Source of the DNA: Ancylostoma caninum | Lineage: Eukaryota; Nematoda; Chromadorea; Rhabditida; Ancylostomatidae | Direction of reading: 5' to 3' | DNA: 64,000 nt | Assembly (NCBI GenBank): GCA_037903475.1 | Contig: JBAJFG010000029.1 | Location: 2,405,885 to 2,469,884 of the forward strand | In this document: one piece after another, positions 34,101-49,100 of the stretch | Layout of the letters: each line of letters begins with the position of its first letter | How positions within the stretch are numbered: position 1 is the first letter of the stretch | The notes under the pieces: generated by a model | Database searches by the model: none | What the model saw: the letters and a program-made list of their open reading frames with translations, nothing else | What the model was told of the DNA's origin: nothing | Position numbers and translations under genes: made by a program

Positions 34101-37100
34101 GTGATAGCTACACTTTCCAAATATGATTTTTGCAATATTTCTGTAGCTTTTATGTCATAGAGTATGGAACGCAAACGTATGTGTAGTGTATGTGTAGCGA
34201 CGAATAGGCTGTCGCGTTTACACAATAATGAGGCTACTTTGTGCCATTCGGAAACTGCTTTCTGTGTGGGTGATCCCGTGGGAGCAGCGGTCCGGGGATG
34301 GCGCCGCCTTGACTCTGAAGAAAGCTGTCCCCACTTTGAAGGCTGTCGTTGCTCTATCGTTTGTCCGACTTGGCTGATCTATCCAGAGTTGATGTAGACC
34401 CTTTCTCAGGGTTTGTGCTCAGATATTAGTCTTCTTCACTTGTAACTATGAAATGGCTTTACTAGATTAGTTACTTCATCTTTGTTATTGTTATTGTGTA
34501 ATTAGGCTTCTTCTGTTTTTCTTTTGAGTTTAATTTGTCTTTTTTCCCGCTTTTAACGAGGGAAAATGGAAGATCTCTACTTATTCTAGGATGTTGATTC
34601 AGTTGTCTTATCCATACTTTGATAACTTTCTCAAGGTTACATCATCTGTATCGTTAACCACATATTGGTCAGTTCGTATCACTTCACAGATTGGGTTCTG
34701 GGGTGACTCGTCTCTGAAAGTAAGCGTACGTTAGCAAATAGAACGAAGGTTTAACTTGCATCTGCTTCCGAGAAAGAGTGTTTTTCTCGTGGTTCGTGAA
34801 GGTTGTGCAAATATCTGTGTTGATTTGGTGTTTACTTAATCTTTTGTTGTTAGAGAAAGCTATTAGTCTGTGAAACCTTCCAGGATTTCTGCTTCTATTC
34901 ACACTGAGATGTAGATCTTAGAAAGTTCCGCCATTGCGTCGAATCAAATACTACTGGTCCTAGTCTTCCATAAGTGTCGTAACCAGGGCCACCAAGTGCT
35001 ACTATATGGAAATTCGAGGTTATAACCCAAGTGTGTGCACAGGCGCAGTCTTCTTATCTGCAAGATTAGATTTTTTCGCTGATAAAAATCTGGTTAAAAT
35101 AAGCTACTTCTGGAAAGTGGAATCTGACGTGTTATTTTGTCGAGTTCTAGTGGGCATGCATAGTTGAATTGTATTCTGTTGAATGGTAGAACTCCGAGCG
35201 GCGTTGCGAATTGTTGGGGCGTGTACCAGCTCTTTGTCAGTATAGAAAATGTGCAATTGTTTGCCGACGGTGACCAAAGTGTCGGGCGTTCACCAGATAT
35301 TCACCACATGCGCTCGTTCGTTCGCCTCGCTCGCTTAGAAAACGTTCAAACTCCCTTGCATTTGTCCTATCGCTGGTCAGAACAGCCTCGATTCACTTTT
35401 GGGCTGTGTTGGCTGACTTTGTGGGCCTGCACCGGCTATTGCCATATGTCCATCAATCTTAGTTAATGCGGTCGTTCGGGCCCAGCCACGCGAACTGCTT
35501 GAGATCATTCCGGTGTCGTCTTACATGCTCAGCATTCGCTCGCCTTGCAGGAGCCGTTGCCAGCTTGCCTTGGGTTTTGAAACGTAGCTCATTTGATGGG
35601 GATTCCATTATGTTGTTTCTAATTAAGAAGCGCTAAATGTGGGGTTATTTGGTGCCCTTGTAATTACGAAATAGTGTTTCAGATTGTTGCATAGCAATAG
35701 GCACGCGTTTCCTGATGAGCACTTTATTTTAAGTCATTACTTTGAAACAAAGTCGCTCTCTTGCTCAACTGCGCCGTTATTGGTTCCAGTTGTCAACATC
35801 GGTGTTTCAGTATTCCTTTCAACATAAAGTTCGATCTAATTTTCAATCATGATTGACAGTCCCGTAAATATTGTGTCGAAAACTTGCTCCTCTCAGAGAT
35901 TCCTCCTTAGTCACTTTGGTTTCTTTTGTCTTGGACCGTCTTCGGTATCTGTTTATGATTACCATATGTCACAATACTATTTGTGGCTTGAAGATATTGG
36001 GAGTCTTATAGAGAAGTCTGTACTTGTTCGTTTTATTGCTTGCTTTTTTCGATGAGTTGCTCAGTACGCAGAGAACAGACACTGTTTGCTTTGAAAATTA
36101 GGCGGAATAAAGTATAATATCAACTCCGAATCGTGCCAAAGGAAGTAGAAATCATGGGGAGCTACAGCTTAAGTTCAGCCATTCATCGTTTGAAGGAAGC
36201 TAATAGTCGGGTGAACCTAGTGGTCTTTTTCTCGAACGAAAATATGCCGAACCGGCCCTAACCATGCAAAACACTTGTTATGTGGATTTATCGTGTGTTT
36301 CACGCTGTTTTACCACTGGATATGAGTTCTAGATTCTTTAAAACCCCGAATTCTGCTAGATCTCAAACAAGAAGGTTTGAGCAAATGCTGCTTTTGTGGC
36401 TTTTCTTTTAAGTTAGCGCTTCAGAATTGCTGGATACATCTCCTTACCTTAAAAGTCAGTATTCTGTGGTTTCCGGGTACAGCAGTACCAACGATGTCGA
36501 TTATGGGCTGGTTTAACCGATGGCCCTTTGATCGTTGTCACTGAGATCGTACACAATTTTCCTCGTCCATTCACATCGTTGGCGTCTCTCCTCCATCGCT
36601 ACTACCGCACAGTCATGTGCAAACGGGAACCAGTTTGTTACGGAACGTCTGCGGACGTATTTCTACCTCCGCTCCTGTAACTTGTGCTTGGCACTCTTTT
36701 TAGAGGAAATTGCATTGAGTTTCTCCGACGATTACGGCGTGGTCTAGTTGGTTGATGTTGAGGCGCCGTAGATAGCATGTGCGTTTTTATTGAATAAATC
36801 TCCGCATCTGTGTGAAGCTGGGTCTTACCTTCAAAGTTTTTTTTTTAGATCACATCCTCGAAAATGGTCAAATATCCGGATTTGCTGTGTCCTCATTGTT
36901 TTTCTTGCAGAAGTTAACGGAAATTTACTTGCCATGGGTCTCCTTTCCCTATTGCATGGCTTTTAGTCTTCTTTCTTGACTTACTTTGGTCGTATGGTTT
37001 CTAGCTTTTTTTTTCGTCGAAGATGCACCCAAGAATTATACTAATTTGCGTTGTAGATATCATGCGTTCTCATTGAATAAATTTCAGCAGCTTTGTTAAG

Positions 37101-40100
37101 TTGGATCTCACCTTCAAAGTCCTTTATTTCGATCATATTTTCTGAATTGGTCAACTATCCGCATTTGCTGTGTACTCAGGTTTTCTTGCAAATATTAACA
37201 GAAATTTAGTTGCCATGGGTTTCTTCTCCTATTCCATGGCTTTTAGTCTTTTTTCGGAACTAGCTTTGGTGATATATTTCCTAGCCTTTTTTACCTCAAA
37301 AATGCAACCATTAGTGATATTAACATACACAGTAACCGTAGGAAATGAATGGATAAGTGAATATGTTTTTTGGTGCGGTGGAAAATCCTTATGGGTGCTC
37401 CACCAAGTGTCATTTTTGAAGTCTTCCGTCAAATGCAGTATTTTCAGTTGTTTCTGAATCCAATTTGAAAATTTGGCTGTAATGGTAGTTGCATTGCTGC
37501 AGTGAATGACTCTTAGACGGATTCCATTCTGTCAATGTTCGAGTTTTTGCTTACAAGAGCTCGTCAACACGCTGTTTAGCCAAGTTATCGATGAGAAAAT
37601 TGTGGGCTGAACGACGGTACGGGTTCCTTTTGTTGATATCCTTGATCTACGAATGAATATGTAGGCAGCGATTTTTCCCATGGAGATACTTCGTCGAAAT
37701 CGAGTATGTATGACTCGCGGTGCTCCTCCCATCATTCCCTATCGTCTAAGATTTTATGAAATTGCGTGCTTACACTGCGACGATGCAACACAAAAACGCA
37801 GCGTAGCCTTGGTGCGCGATTTTGCTGTGTGTTGCTGAAATTCGCGGAGAGAGTATAAATCGCCCCAAAGAATATTGCCCGTTTGAGTGATTTGTCCTAA
37901 TCAGCAAGGACATATGTTGGCACGAATGCCCACATATCTCTTTCCGTTCGATAAACTAACCCACTCCAGATGGGCCACGAGGATCGAACCTTCTCGGAAA
38001 CGTCAAGGAATCCCACCACTGTTCTCTTTCTTTTTTACAAGTGCTGGCTGATTTACTCTCCTTTTATGTTGACCTTCTTTCTATTGTGATGATCATCTCG
38101 TCTTTCATTTGTATCGGGATTATGCCCCTTTCTATCTAATCATATGGCTTCTTTGATGATCACGCTAGGTGTTTAGCTTTTCTGATTTTGAACGACGAAA
38201 TGTTTGTTAAAGAAGCGCGAGAGGACTGCAACACAGCAGTTTGGTTCCAGTTTGGATGAAACTGGACTTTTCCTTATAAGAAGTTTCCCTCATCCAGATC
38301 AGTGCATCTAATACATGCGCTAATTCTGTTGAGTCGGCACTTTGATGTTTTTCTGAGATACTTTTAATTGGTGGCTTACGTAGCTAAGCATTAACGAGTC
38401 CTCCAGTTTGCTGCTTAACTGCCGAGATGCAAGGCTGCTTTTGGGGTGGTTGGGATAATTGCCGAGAAAAGTCCATTATAACGGCGTGCTCTGTTTGTTA
38501 AGTGTTCCTTGAGAGGACAACGGAATTGTGTCCGCCGAAAGTGTTGGGCGCGAAGCGGGTAGCGCTTATCTTGCATTGGGTTGAAATTGACATTTGGGTA
38601 GACAGGAGTGTCTCGTGGGATGTTTGGGCATTTTCGTCGAGAGATGTGTTTGGAAATGCAGATCTGTTGCATGGCAAGTCCTTCGAGTTGTATGTTTCCT
38701 AACATGTCGCAGGCAAACCACTGGCATCCTTCGCGTTGTTTTTATGCTCTGTCGTTGCTGTGCGTTTCGGTTTTTTTCTTTCGTCGTCGGCGAGTTAGAA
38801 GGACATCCAACGTCTCTAAAACGCCGAGTGATTCGTCTGCACTGGAGCGAGGAATCCGCGTGAATCGCGCGCTTCTGGCTATGGTCTCATTTTCGCTCCT
38901 CGTTTGTGAAGCAAGAGGATTCGTCCGTTTCGAAGGAGACTCACCCTTCTACTGTATTCCTCGCTGTGCTCAAGGTTTTCTTACGACCTTGTTTCGTAGT
39001 TCACGGATGTTATTTCATGCTATCAAATGAAATCCTGGAAACAAGAAACGTTCTGTGAGGATAGAAAATTTTCACTAGAAATACTGAAACAGATAATTGT
39101 CCTCATTGTTTTCCTTGCAATTAATATTATACTGATGCGCCTTCGGTAAATGCTATTTTAGTCATGAAGAAGCGTCAACTGTGTATAGGCATGCTGATAT
39201 ATTGTCCAGGAACATGTACACTCAATTATTATATCTTATCTCTGCCTTCTTGACGACAAGTATTTGTGGCAGTTCTTCTCATCCTATGCCGAAACATAAT
39301 CTTCTTTGCAGGAATAATTTGAGAAGTAATTGGTTTCTCAGAGGACGCAGGCCTTTGGAAGCAAGTCGGCGTTTGGAGTTCTTTTCTCTTGTTTCTGGGC
39401 TAAATGAGCTCTTCCAGTCGAAAGCGTCGCTTTAAGCTTCCATTAGGAGAGGCAGAAATTGTGGTTATGGCTTTCATACATAATGCTACTCTTGGTGGCT
39501 GCTCGGGGTTCAGTAACTCTCGCTTAATGTGGATCTGATGAAGCTGGGAGGATCTCAAGGAGGAGCTCACATCACATTTTGCCCTCGCCTGTTACCAATT
39601 TATTGAAGCAGAATTTCTTATCCTTCCGTAGTATTTCGGAAAGAACTCACTGGGGGGGGGGGGGGGAGTCTTTTGAATTTTACAAGATTTGCAAGTCATT
39701 GACAACTCAAACTGAGAATTGGAAACGTTTCGGTCTTGAGTGAACGTTTCCCATCTTCTCGACCGGATGCGCGCTACATTGCATCCTTTAGTGGCGGTCA
39801 CCCTTTTTTGAGGTTACTTTACTATTCTTACCGTGACTTTCTCCAGGATATTCGTGAGATTTCGGGGTGTTCTTCTCCTACCTTTTCTTTCGTTTTTCTT
39901 TTTTATTATACTCCTTGGATGATCGCTCTACCTTCGCTTACTGTAAATTCCTCCCCCCCCCCCCCCCCCCCCCCCAGCTTCTAATCACATGCTTATATTA
40001 ACGTCAGTCGTCTTTGACATGTTGGCTGGTTAGTTGGCTGCTTGGGCAGCTTGCACTCGTTGGTAATTGAGTTTTAATCCGGGAGGCATTCGCTTTCAAA

Positions 40101-43100
40101 TGTCAGGAGAGCGCTGGAAGCACGGATTGGATGGCTTGTGGTATTTCATGGGAGATTGCTATGGTTTTTGAATTTTCCCATCTCTTGCTTGTTCTCACTT
40201 TTCTTTTATTTCATCTGTTCCTCCAGTATTTCGCATCCATTACCATAATGACTTAGGTTGAGAATTCTATTTTGAAGAGGGAATTCAAGACGAGAGAAAT
40301 AAGGGAGGTTTCAAAAAATTCAATGCTCATCCCTGCACAAGATTCCCTTTTTTCTGTACAAGCCCCATTGGCTGTAGTTCCTGGGTTATTCGAGCTGAAT
40401 TATGGTTTATTCAGTTGTTCAAGGGTTCGTGCTGTTCTGTCGCCGTGTGCATGTGTTGCTGCGGGCTTAAATTAAGTCCGCACTTTGTACACAACCGCAG
40501 TAGGATATATACATGGCTGGGATTAAGTGTGCTTTGCACGGGAGTTTCCTCTGCATTTTCTTTCCTCGTACATTGTCCTTGCGGAAGTCTTGACCTTGAT
40601 GGTAGCTACATACTAGGCTGGAGATTCATTCCTTTTTGTTGGAGAGTTTTTAAGCGACAAAATGAGGAATCTAATGGCTGAGTGTCATTCATTAAGCTTA
40701 TGATTTAATTTCATTACATTACCTATAATAATCATGCAAAAAAGAAGAGTGACGATGAGCAGTACAACTATAATATAAGAGAAAGGAAATGAATATATTA
40801 AAACCAAAAATATATTCTGAAGGTTATGGTATGTGTGCCTGTTTATATTTGCTAATGATTCTGTTTTTAATATTATACCCTAATTTTTACTAAGTAGAGG
40901 GATAGCTCAGTTTCTTTGAATGTAAATTTTTACTCGCCATTGAATTCGCATCTGCCTCTTGACTATTTCGATCTGACCAAATTTCAGCTAGTTGATAATT
41001 TCTTTATTCCTTATCGGACTTTTTTGATTTCTTATCAGAGAGGTCTGCATTTGCTCTTTCAAGGTGCTGTCTTCGCTGCTAACTGAAAGTATTGTCATTA
41101 TCTTTAGATAGGTAATCCTCATCCTTACGTCCATGTTCCTTCAATGTTCCCCACTAAAAAGGTGTGAAGTTTTGTAGCCTGGGATAGGACACACAAGTAT
41201 AGCTCAGGGAAAAGCTGTTGTAAACCCGAGTAAACCCGAACAAAATCATTCAATTGCTGCCCTCAGCCGCCTTAGCTTTCTGTTGTTGAGGTGTGTTTAT
41301 TCATGTGGAGCAATAGTTCTATACTAAAGAACTTAATGCTGCCACCCAGCTTTTTTTTTATCTTGCCGAGAATGCCCTTTATCGGGTTTGCTAAGCAAAG
41401 CGGGCTTTGTTTGCTCAGTAGTTGGCTTGGTTCCTTATCAGAAACATCTATTTCCTCCCTGGAATCGTTTGACTTTCAGCACCTAGTATCTTTTAACACT
41501 GTTGTTCTGTCGATTGCTCATTAAAAAAGTAATATATTGGAGAAGTTACTGTCTTTCTCATTCAGGTATCTTTTCCACCGCATTAAACACCCGGCTCTGA
41601 CAAGAACGTCGTTAGGCCTTATGGACAACATTTACCCCGGCAATGTAATCGCAATGTTTCAGGCTATCCCGCTGGTATGCAAGGTGTACCACAACAGCAG
41701 CAGCAACCACAAGGAGTCGTAGCGCAGCCCGGTAACCGTCCGCCTGGTGCCCCACCACCACAGCAAGCCCAGAGGCCCGCGTATCCTCCTGGAGCCGCTC
41801 CACAACCGCCACAGTACGCGTTCCCAGGCGGTCAGGCGGCTGGATTCCAGCAACAGCAAGCTGCTCAAGCTGCAGCTTACCAGCAGCAGATGTACCAGAG
41901 ACAGCAGCAGGTTCGAATTTCTTTGAGGAGCAGCTTAAGCGAGCTGCTTTTAAGATTTTTGGTGCTCTTTCAGCGTATTGTTCTTTCCTATAATGTGAAT
42001 ATTCTAGCGATACGCATTTGACAGACATAAGTCAAGGTCATCTCATATAAGACTAAGATTTTAGCTGTAAATTTTGCCAAGTTGACACATGTTTTCCTCT
42101 TGCCACCTAAGTTTCAACAGTTGACATCAGCTCTAGTGGCGATGAAAAGGAAAGATTACGAAACCGGTTTGAAGGATTCAATCAGACATTTCCAGTTGTA
42201 TCCAAGAAATGAATTGGAATTTGGAAAACCCGATTCAAAGCAAGTGAAAAAAGTGAAGCCTTTAGTCATTCAATTTTCGCCTTATTGCTTTCAGCTTCTT
42301 CTGTTTTAGCTTGATACTGGTTGATTACCAGCTGCATCGGGCAATATATTAGCTGTCTTTTTTTCTACGGGAAAACATCGCAGAATCTATCTACTTATAC
42401 GTGCATTTAATAATTTTCTGGTGATTTTGATCCTTCGCCCGAAACATTGCACTTTGCCATTCGTTCGCTATTACTTTCATACCTTTGAGTGAAGTACTGT
42501 ATGAACTGGGGGGGGGGGGGAAACATTGCTTTAACCCTGTTTGTTCTACATTTCCGCATCACTCATTTAAGCGCTGTTCGTCATGTGGCCGAGATAACAA
42601 GGTTCACTGCCTTGATAAAAGTTTTCCTCTGCATAACATCTGATGCATGGTAGCCTAAACTGGTGTCCAGAATGTTTGCTAAGAATTCGAGGGGTGTATC
42701 AGTGTAGGCATGGTGAACGTTAAATGGATGTAAAGGTAAAGGAAAGTTACGTGGTTCGAGCAGAAGGCAGAGCAGGGCATGAAAATAACTGACGAAAACG
42801 AGTATATGACTCCAAGTTTGGTTTTCACAGCAGTTTGGGTAATGTTATTGTTTCGGGGTGCTATGCCATTCTCAGCAGTGTTTTCCGGCGGCGATAAGCA
42901 TTTCGGCGTCTCTTGGGGTTGTAGCTACTTGCGCCGAGCATCGTGTTTACTCAGCCAACTCTTTGCTGTCAGTTTTTTGTTTCTGTGCTGCAGCATTATT
43001 GCCCTGTCTAAGTGCGACCAACTGGCTGCGACGCCTCTTTAGAGGGCAATTCCATAGCTTTGGGATTGGCCTCGTTTACTGGAAGCTTTCGCAATGCGAT

Positions 43101-46100
43101 ATTTTTATGCATGTTATGGCAGAGGACATTGTCCCATATGTGTTTTAGTGAGTGCGAATTACCAACTTTGCTGGTTAGTTCTTTGCTGGCTTGTTCTGCA
43201 GCGAACTTTTTGGCCGGGCGAAGTTCCACTAGAATTTCTTGTTAGGCGAATTTCCCCGTGTTTGCCGACCGGCAGTTACGCGTTTTCGGGTTCTGGAGGT
43301 GTTATAAGTAGGATGTCAAATAGTCCAGAGCACATATTCAGCAGTTTTGACCTCCGTCGTACATACTCTCCTTATGTTGTTATTATCAACCATAATATTT
43401 TTTCTGTTATTTGAAGACAACTGCTGTGGTGTAGTTTTTAAATCGAATTTATTGTTGTTCTTCTGCAAATTTCTTGATTACTGAACGCACACCCTTGGCC
43501 ATCCGTGATTCACTATAATCATCTAACATGTGCTCCACTCTTATTGACTGAGTGGCTGATTCATCATCATCAATCATCGTAATGCTGAGCTCCGTGAGGA
43601 ACAACTGCGATTTCTATTTTTTTTTCAAAGCTTTCTATCAGGAGCTACTGCTGGGGGAATTGTTCATGAGTAACAACTGTGGTGAATCATGGTAGCGAAC
43701 ATTTGGCACAAGCGGGTGTAGGAGCTGTCTTTGTTCTGATCATTTCTTTCGTAGCTGTGATGAGAAAACTTGTACGGAGCTTTTATTTGGAGTAAAGGTG
43801 CGCCGTTCCTAGGTGCGCTATAATTTTTTATTTTGGTTTTCATCCTTGACTCGGAGGCACCATCGGGAAGATGGGTAATCCTATATCCAGCTGGGTATAG
43901 ACAACGTCACTTGTTAGTGAACATGTAGATGGGTGCCATGTAAAAGGTAAATTTCAATACGTTGACATATCTGTCATGAGTAGTACCAGGGTCCCTCCAG
44001 GCCCTGGAACATGCTTGTTTTTTCCCACAACGTACGTCATCGTTCCTACCAAGGTTAAATATCGGAGTAGCGCTAGGTAGACGACGAAACCGTGGCCTAC
44101 CAGCACAGAAATAGGGATAATGCGGGGATTTCATTTTTTTCTACTTTCCAGCAAAATCTTGATCTCTTTTTGCGAAAATTGCATCAATAGAAACTCACCT
44201 TTTAACGTAGTTTCTTGTTTCGTTGCATTGCAGTGTTCGTATTTACCATACCTGTTATCCACCAGTCCCACCAGCAGTGTGTGCTGCTGAGGTGCTCTGT
44301 TTATACAGCGTACAAGGCTCCTCGTGGTTTCGCCTGTGGCTTGTTAACCACATGACTACAAATATTGAAGTTTTTCTCGACTTTAGTTCTGTCTTGGTTA
44401 TTCTCAACGTTTTTCGCGTTTTCTTTCTCCAGTTTGAACCGGCGGGAAGTGATTCAAAAAATTTTAACTGTGCCTGTTGGGTTAACATGATGTTTCTGGT
44501 TCACCTCCGTTTTTGTTTTATGTTGTCGCGGCATTTTATGATGCAGCATCGTGGTCATTAACACTGCGGTGTGAGCCTAAATGTCGTATCATGAAATGGA
44601 GAGATGAGTTGAAGAACACTTCCTATTTTGTAGTGGTAGTTGGTCTAACTCTGAGTAAAGCCTGTTTCCGTGGTAACTATGGAATTTCTTATTCCAGGGG
44701 TTTGCTATGTGTTAATCCACAACTCCTTGAACCTTACTCAGCTTTCCCTCACTATTATCCTGGTCTTTGCATCTTCATTTGTGCCTTTTTTCTTCATGCT
44801 TAGAAATTCCTGCCTGTGTTTCGTATCCTGCAGCATTTGCTATTCATTTCTTAGTGCTTACCAATATTTAGCCTATATCATATGAGTATTCAAATTTGTT
44901 TATATTATTCTCCTTGTATTCTTCTGCATTTACAAAAACAGTTATCATTAGAGCATCTAGAGAAGAAAGCATTCAGAAATCATGAGAAAAGTTTCTATTT
45001 GGTAATACACATTAACATACATTATTAGGCTTACTAGGATACATTTCTGCTATAAAAGCATATTTTTAACATTTGCTATCTTATCTTTAGGGAAGGTAAT
45101 TGGAGGAACGCCACAGAAAAGACGAGGTGGGAAAGTGCGTGAAAATGGAGGGAGTGGAGAGAAAAACGAGCAATACCCACGAAAACTTAACTATCTTCGT
45201 GTTTGAAACAGATTATAGCCTGCCTCTGGAAATATTTTTTATTCAATGTTATGACAAATTTTTGGAAATCTTAGCATTATTAGATTATTACAAAAATTTT
45301 TTGGTATTCTTGGCATTTTTGGACCATTTTCAGCATCTCGGCAGTATCTATCTACTGGAAACTGTAAGAAATTTCCAATATTCCCAGCACTCATTAGTTG
45401 TTTGCCCGCACATCGTTTTGTGTTGATTACTCTTATGAGATGCTGCGAATGAAAAAGCCCTTTATCAATAACATTTATCAGAGGTGGGAAAGTGTTGCAG
45501 AGTGTTTCCTTGCACTGCTGGTGCAAAGAGCGGAGACAACATCGTGTAGTGCAGTGAACACAGTTACATGGATACCTCCTTACCATTACTTTTCTCTGGG
45601 TTCAGTTCCTTAAGCGATCATGTTTCCGAATTTTCTGACATCTTTGCAAAATCTGCAGTAGTCTAAGTTGCTTGCGAGCATGTAAAATATCCAGTAGCTG
45701 GGTTTTCCATTTTTTTTTTGGAAATGATGTAATGAGGACAGCGTGTGCAACAGTTTATATAGACAGTGGCATCGTTACTTTTTATGGTCAAGTAAATTGG
45801 CGAAATGGCTGTGTCCCTTGAAGTTCTGTTGTTTCAGGTTCCACAACACCAACAGATGCGACCGTACATGTCACCGCAAGGCACAATGGTCACACCCACT
45901 CATCAAGCAGGTCGGTCGATGGATTTATCTTTTTTTAGTTGGACTTTTGATTCGCTGATTTCACGCGGATTGGTTTGCCAAGAACATTGAACAAGGGCAG
46001 TTGCGGCAGTTGATGTCGGTTTAGGTTCGGTAGGGGAAAAGATCCACTTCTTCATGTGAGGGGGGGGGGGGGGAGGGGGAGTTTTGGATGGCATTGACAA

Positions 46101-49100
46101 CTATTGTTGGATACCCTACGGCTCCCGGTAGAGTGGAGAAGATTCGAGGGTATGTGAAATCTTTGATTGTTTGAGGAGGTTGCATTAGCAGCCATATCTT
46201 CCATCTTTGGATAATCTTCTGGATATGTCAGACTTGCTATTAGGCGTTGTCTTTTCAGTAATGCTGTTTAATCCAACAACGTGTGATGGTATTGCTATAG
46301 GTACGGTTACTAAGGCGATCCCATCGCCATTATATGTCGAGAGATCCCCACATACTCTGATTGTATGTATAACTGAAACTAACCTCTCTCTGCCTAAAGT
46401 AATTCAACCACATATTACCCGTATTTCAACGAGTGCACCAATAATGAACGGTGAACAAAGCTCAGGTACGTCGGTTTTATTATGTTCGAGCGCGGTTTCT
46501 ATTTAGAGGGGCTTTTTCGTTCCTTTTTTCGTTTCTCTTAGGGTGGTATTTGTAGCATCACTCAGTTTCCAGAGTGTTTCTTGCTTCCTACATCTGCCCA
46601 TCACAAAGTGTTGTGTTGGCGAAGCGAAATGCACTTTCTTTCGCCGCCGTTCGGGTACTTCAGTCATTGATGTTCCATTATTTCGTACGCTGTTTTGCTG
46701 TTTCATTCTATTGCTGGAAATTTCAATCTTGGCCAGAAAGTAAGCCTCAGCTTTTTACCTTTTTTAGCGTGGGTCATGTTCGCTTGCTAACTTCCGGCTT
46801 TCACATGTCCATCCGGAAGCTTTTTTTTCTGCCAGTAGCAGTAGTTGAGGCGAGTATGCTGTGAGAGTTTTGCGCTTCCAGCGATCTTATGAGCGAATGA
46901 GCGGACGGATGCAGACTCCGCACTTGTCCTTTGATGACTTGGAATGATTCGTGGTTGTTAGAGGGATTGTTATTGCAAGATAATATTTAATAGTGGTCGC
47001 ATGATACCACTTAGGAAGACGCAGTGTGATCGCAAAGCCACGCTTCTGGCCTGCGGCTGAGCTGCGCTGGGAGTGCGACTGAGCCTTTCATTATGCAGGC
47101 GCACGCGCGTCGAACACACACATTTAATATAAATTATCTCAAGAATTTTTACACGGATATTGAGACTTCAAATTTCAACCGCTTTATTGAAGCTTTCGGC
47201 GCTGTAACGCTACTTTCAAGACCAGCGGTGGTCGAAAGGAGTTAAAGCGGTTGATATTTGGAGACTCGCTAACTGTCAGAACATCCCTAGGAATCAAATG
47301 GGGCTTAACGACTTACGAATTTCACGACAAATTATCCTATTGACTCGAACTCGCCCTACGAACCTCCACGATACTTTCCACTACATCGCCATCATTGGCA
47401 GTTCTCATCATCAACGGCTTCATCTGAATTGCGCAGAGGAGTTTTCATTCCATGACGGATAGAGCGCGTAATTAATTGGATGAAATGGCCTGTAGTCGTG
47501 TTGCCGCTGCGGAATGACAATGAGTGCACTAAAAGTGCTCATATGTCTGCTACTGACATTAGCTGCTGATGAGATACAGCTCCAGGCTCCCCTACTGCTC
47601 CAGCAGGCTGCATTTCGGACGCGTTCAGTTGGTACGAAATCTCCCTACATGGACAACTGCCACTTTTGCAGCTGCTATGTTAATTCTCTAAGTTGCTGCC
47701 ACACACGCGCGCATATTCGAAAGCAATAAGCAACGTTAATGAGTCGCTAGATGAACCTCACACGGAGAGCGCTCAATTACTGGTGTTTGGCTGTATTCGC
47801 GGATAATCCGAAGCCGGCACACGTATGTGTGTGCTTACTAGGCGAATTGATTCCAGTCATCAGTGCCTTCAGTGCGTGTTCGTCGAATAATCGGCACAGC
47901 TGAACAGCCGAACGTCGTCGTCGTTCAAATGAAACGTTTCTGTTCGCCGAGGCTCAGTTTGTGTTTGCTGTGCTGGTATTGTATAGTCATCCGATTTGTA
48001 CTCATGTCTTATAGTTAGTGCACTGCTGCTGAGGGCAAGAGCTCCTCTACGACCATCGCTAGCTTTCATTATACTGATGGAACTGCAAAGGCGATTTTGG
48101 TGCGTTTGCAAGCATCATAAAGATTACCCAGGGTAAGCATGCTTAAGCACCTCCAAATTTACCCTTAGTCAACACGCAACTACTCGAGTGTCAATACGTT
48201 TATCCTGGATAATCCCAGTGACTTATCTAGGCCCACATCTACTTAAGTGCCCCGTCTTTTCTTCCTTTCATCATCTCCGTTTCCTCCCATTCCTCTTTGT
48301 TCTTCTTTTACAAATTTATTCATAAGCCCCATTTTTTGCAGTTCAGGGCTTCTAGAGGTCTATGTGCACCATTTCCTTAACTATTTTACCTCTTTGCGCA
48401 GACAACGTCAAATTTTAAGGTTTGTAGCGAGGTCGTTAACTGTAACTGTATGAACTATTCATTTTAATGACACCAGTTATGTACTGGTCTGTAACCTTGG
48501 GCTAATGGCCGGTGAAGAACGCAATCTTCGTGCAAGAGAGGTCGTGAAGGTTTCTTTCGCTTTCTCAATTCTCTAGTTTCACCTAAATCCTGTACCCCAC
48601 CCGTTTAGACTAACGTTGCACATTCATATCGTTCACATTTGAGAGAACTTTCACAGGGTACGTGCAATGTTTGCTCAGTTTTTGCCATAGTAATATCAAC
48701 TCGTAGCCTTCACTCTCATGCGTCGCCCTAAGAATCTCCGGAAACCTGTTTTCTTCATAGCGAAAGTGCATTTTCGTGGTGTTATTGTGCTCAACGTTCG
48801 CCTCGTCGTCGCGCAGCGCGCAGTACCTCTTTAAGGCCTGTTCAATTTGTCACAAGAGAGTCGTTTGTAACACATTCTGGAGCAGTTACGGCTGTTTTCT
48901 CACTTTTCCCTCTCCAACTGTGGTTTTCTGCCGTTTTGTTCGTTTCGAAACTGTTCCAGGACGTATGGTTGCTCTGTACTTTTGCTTTGATAAGCCTTCA
49001 TATGGAACTGTGCCAGAAATAGTAAAGCCGGCGGCTGAGCTAATACATTTCGCTCCCGTAAATTGAATCCTGGGAACGATATGGCCGTCTATATCACATA

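Larger units (their letters stand above)
31466..41662 (+). other. Intron 9 of copy B (about 10.2 kb)
   Basis: The sense strand is strongly T-rich. No exon or known gene is recognised. Contents are a 285-base tandem duplication (36768-37330), long G or C homopolymers, a somewhat GC-richer island near 35160-35580, and short unsupported frames on both strands. The part up to 32130 is matched by copy A. Confidence 0.6.

Noticed and set aside
35164..35466. 100-codon frame in a GC-richer island of intron 9
   Set aside because: No signal, motif or splice support; GC content alone can lengthen chance frames.
46301..46465. Shorter form of exon 13 starting after GCTATAG
   Set aside because: The acceptor CTTTTCAG at 46258 is stronger and the extra 42 bases stay in frame, so the longer exon was chosen; alternative acceptor use remains possible.
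47580..47631. Exon of the host gene reading APGSPTAPAGCISDAFS
   Set aside because: Its exit phase does not fit exon 15, and the overlapping frame with signal peptide and cysteine motif is a better explanation.
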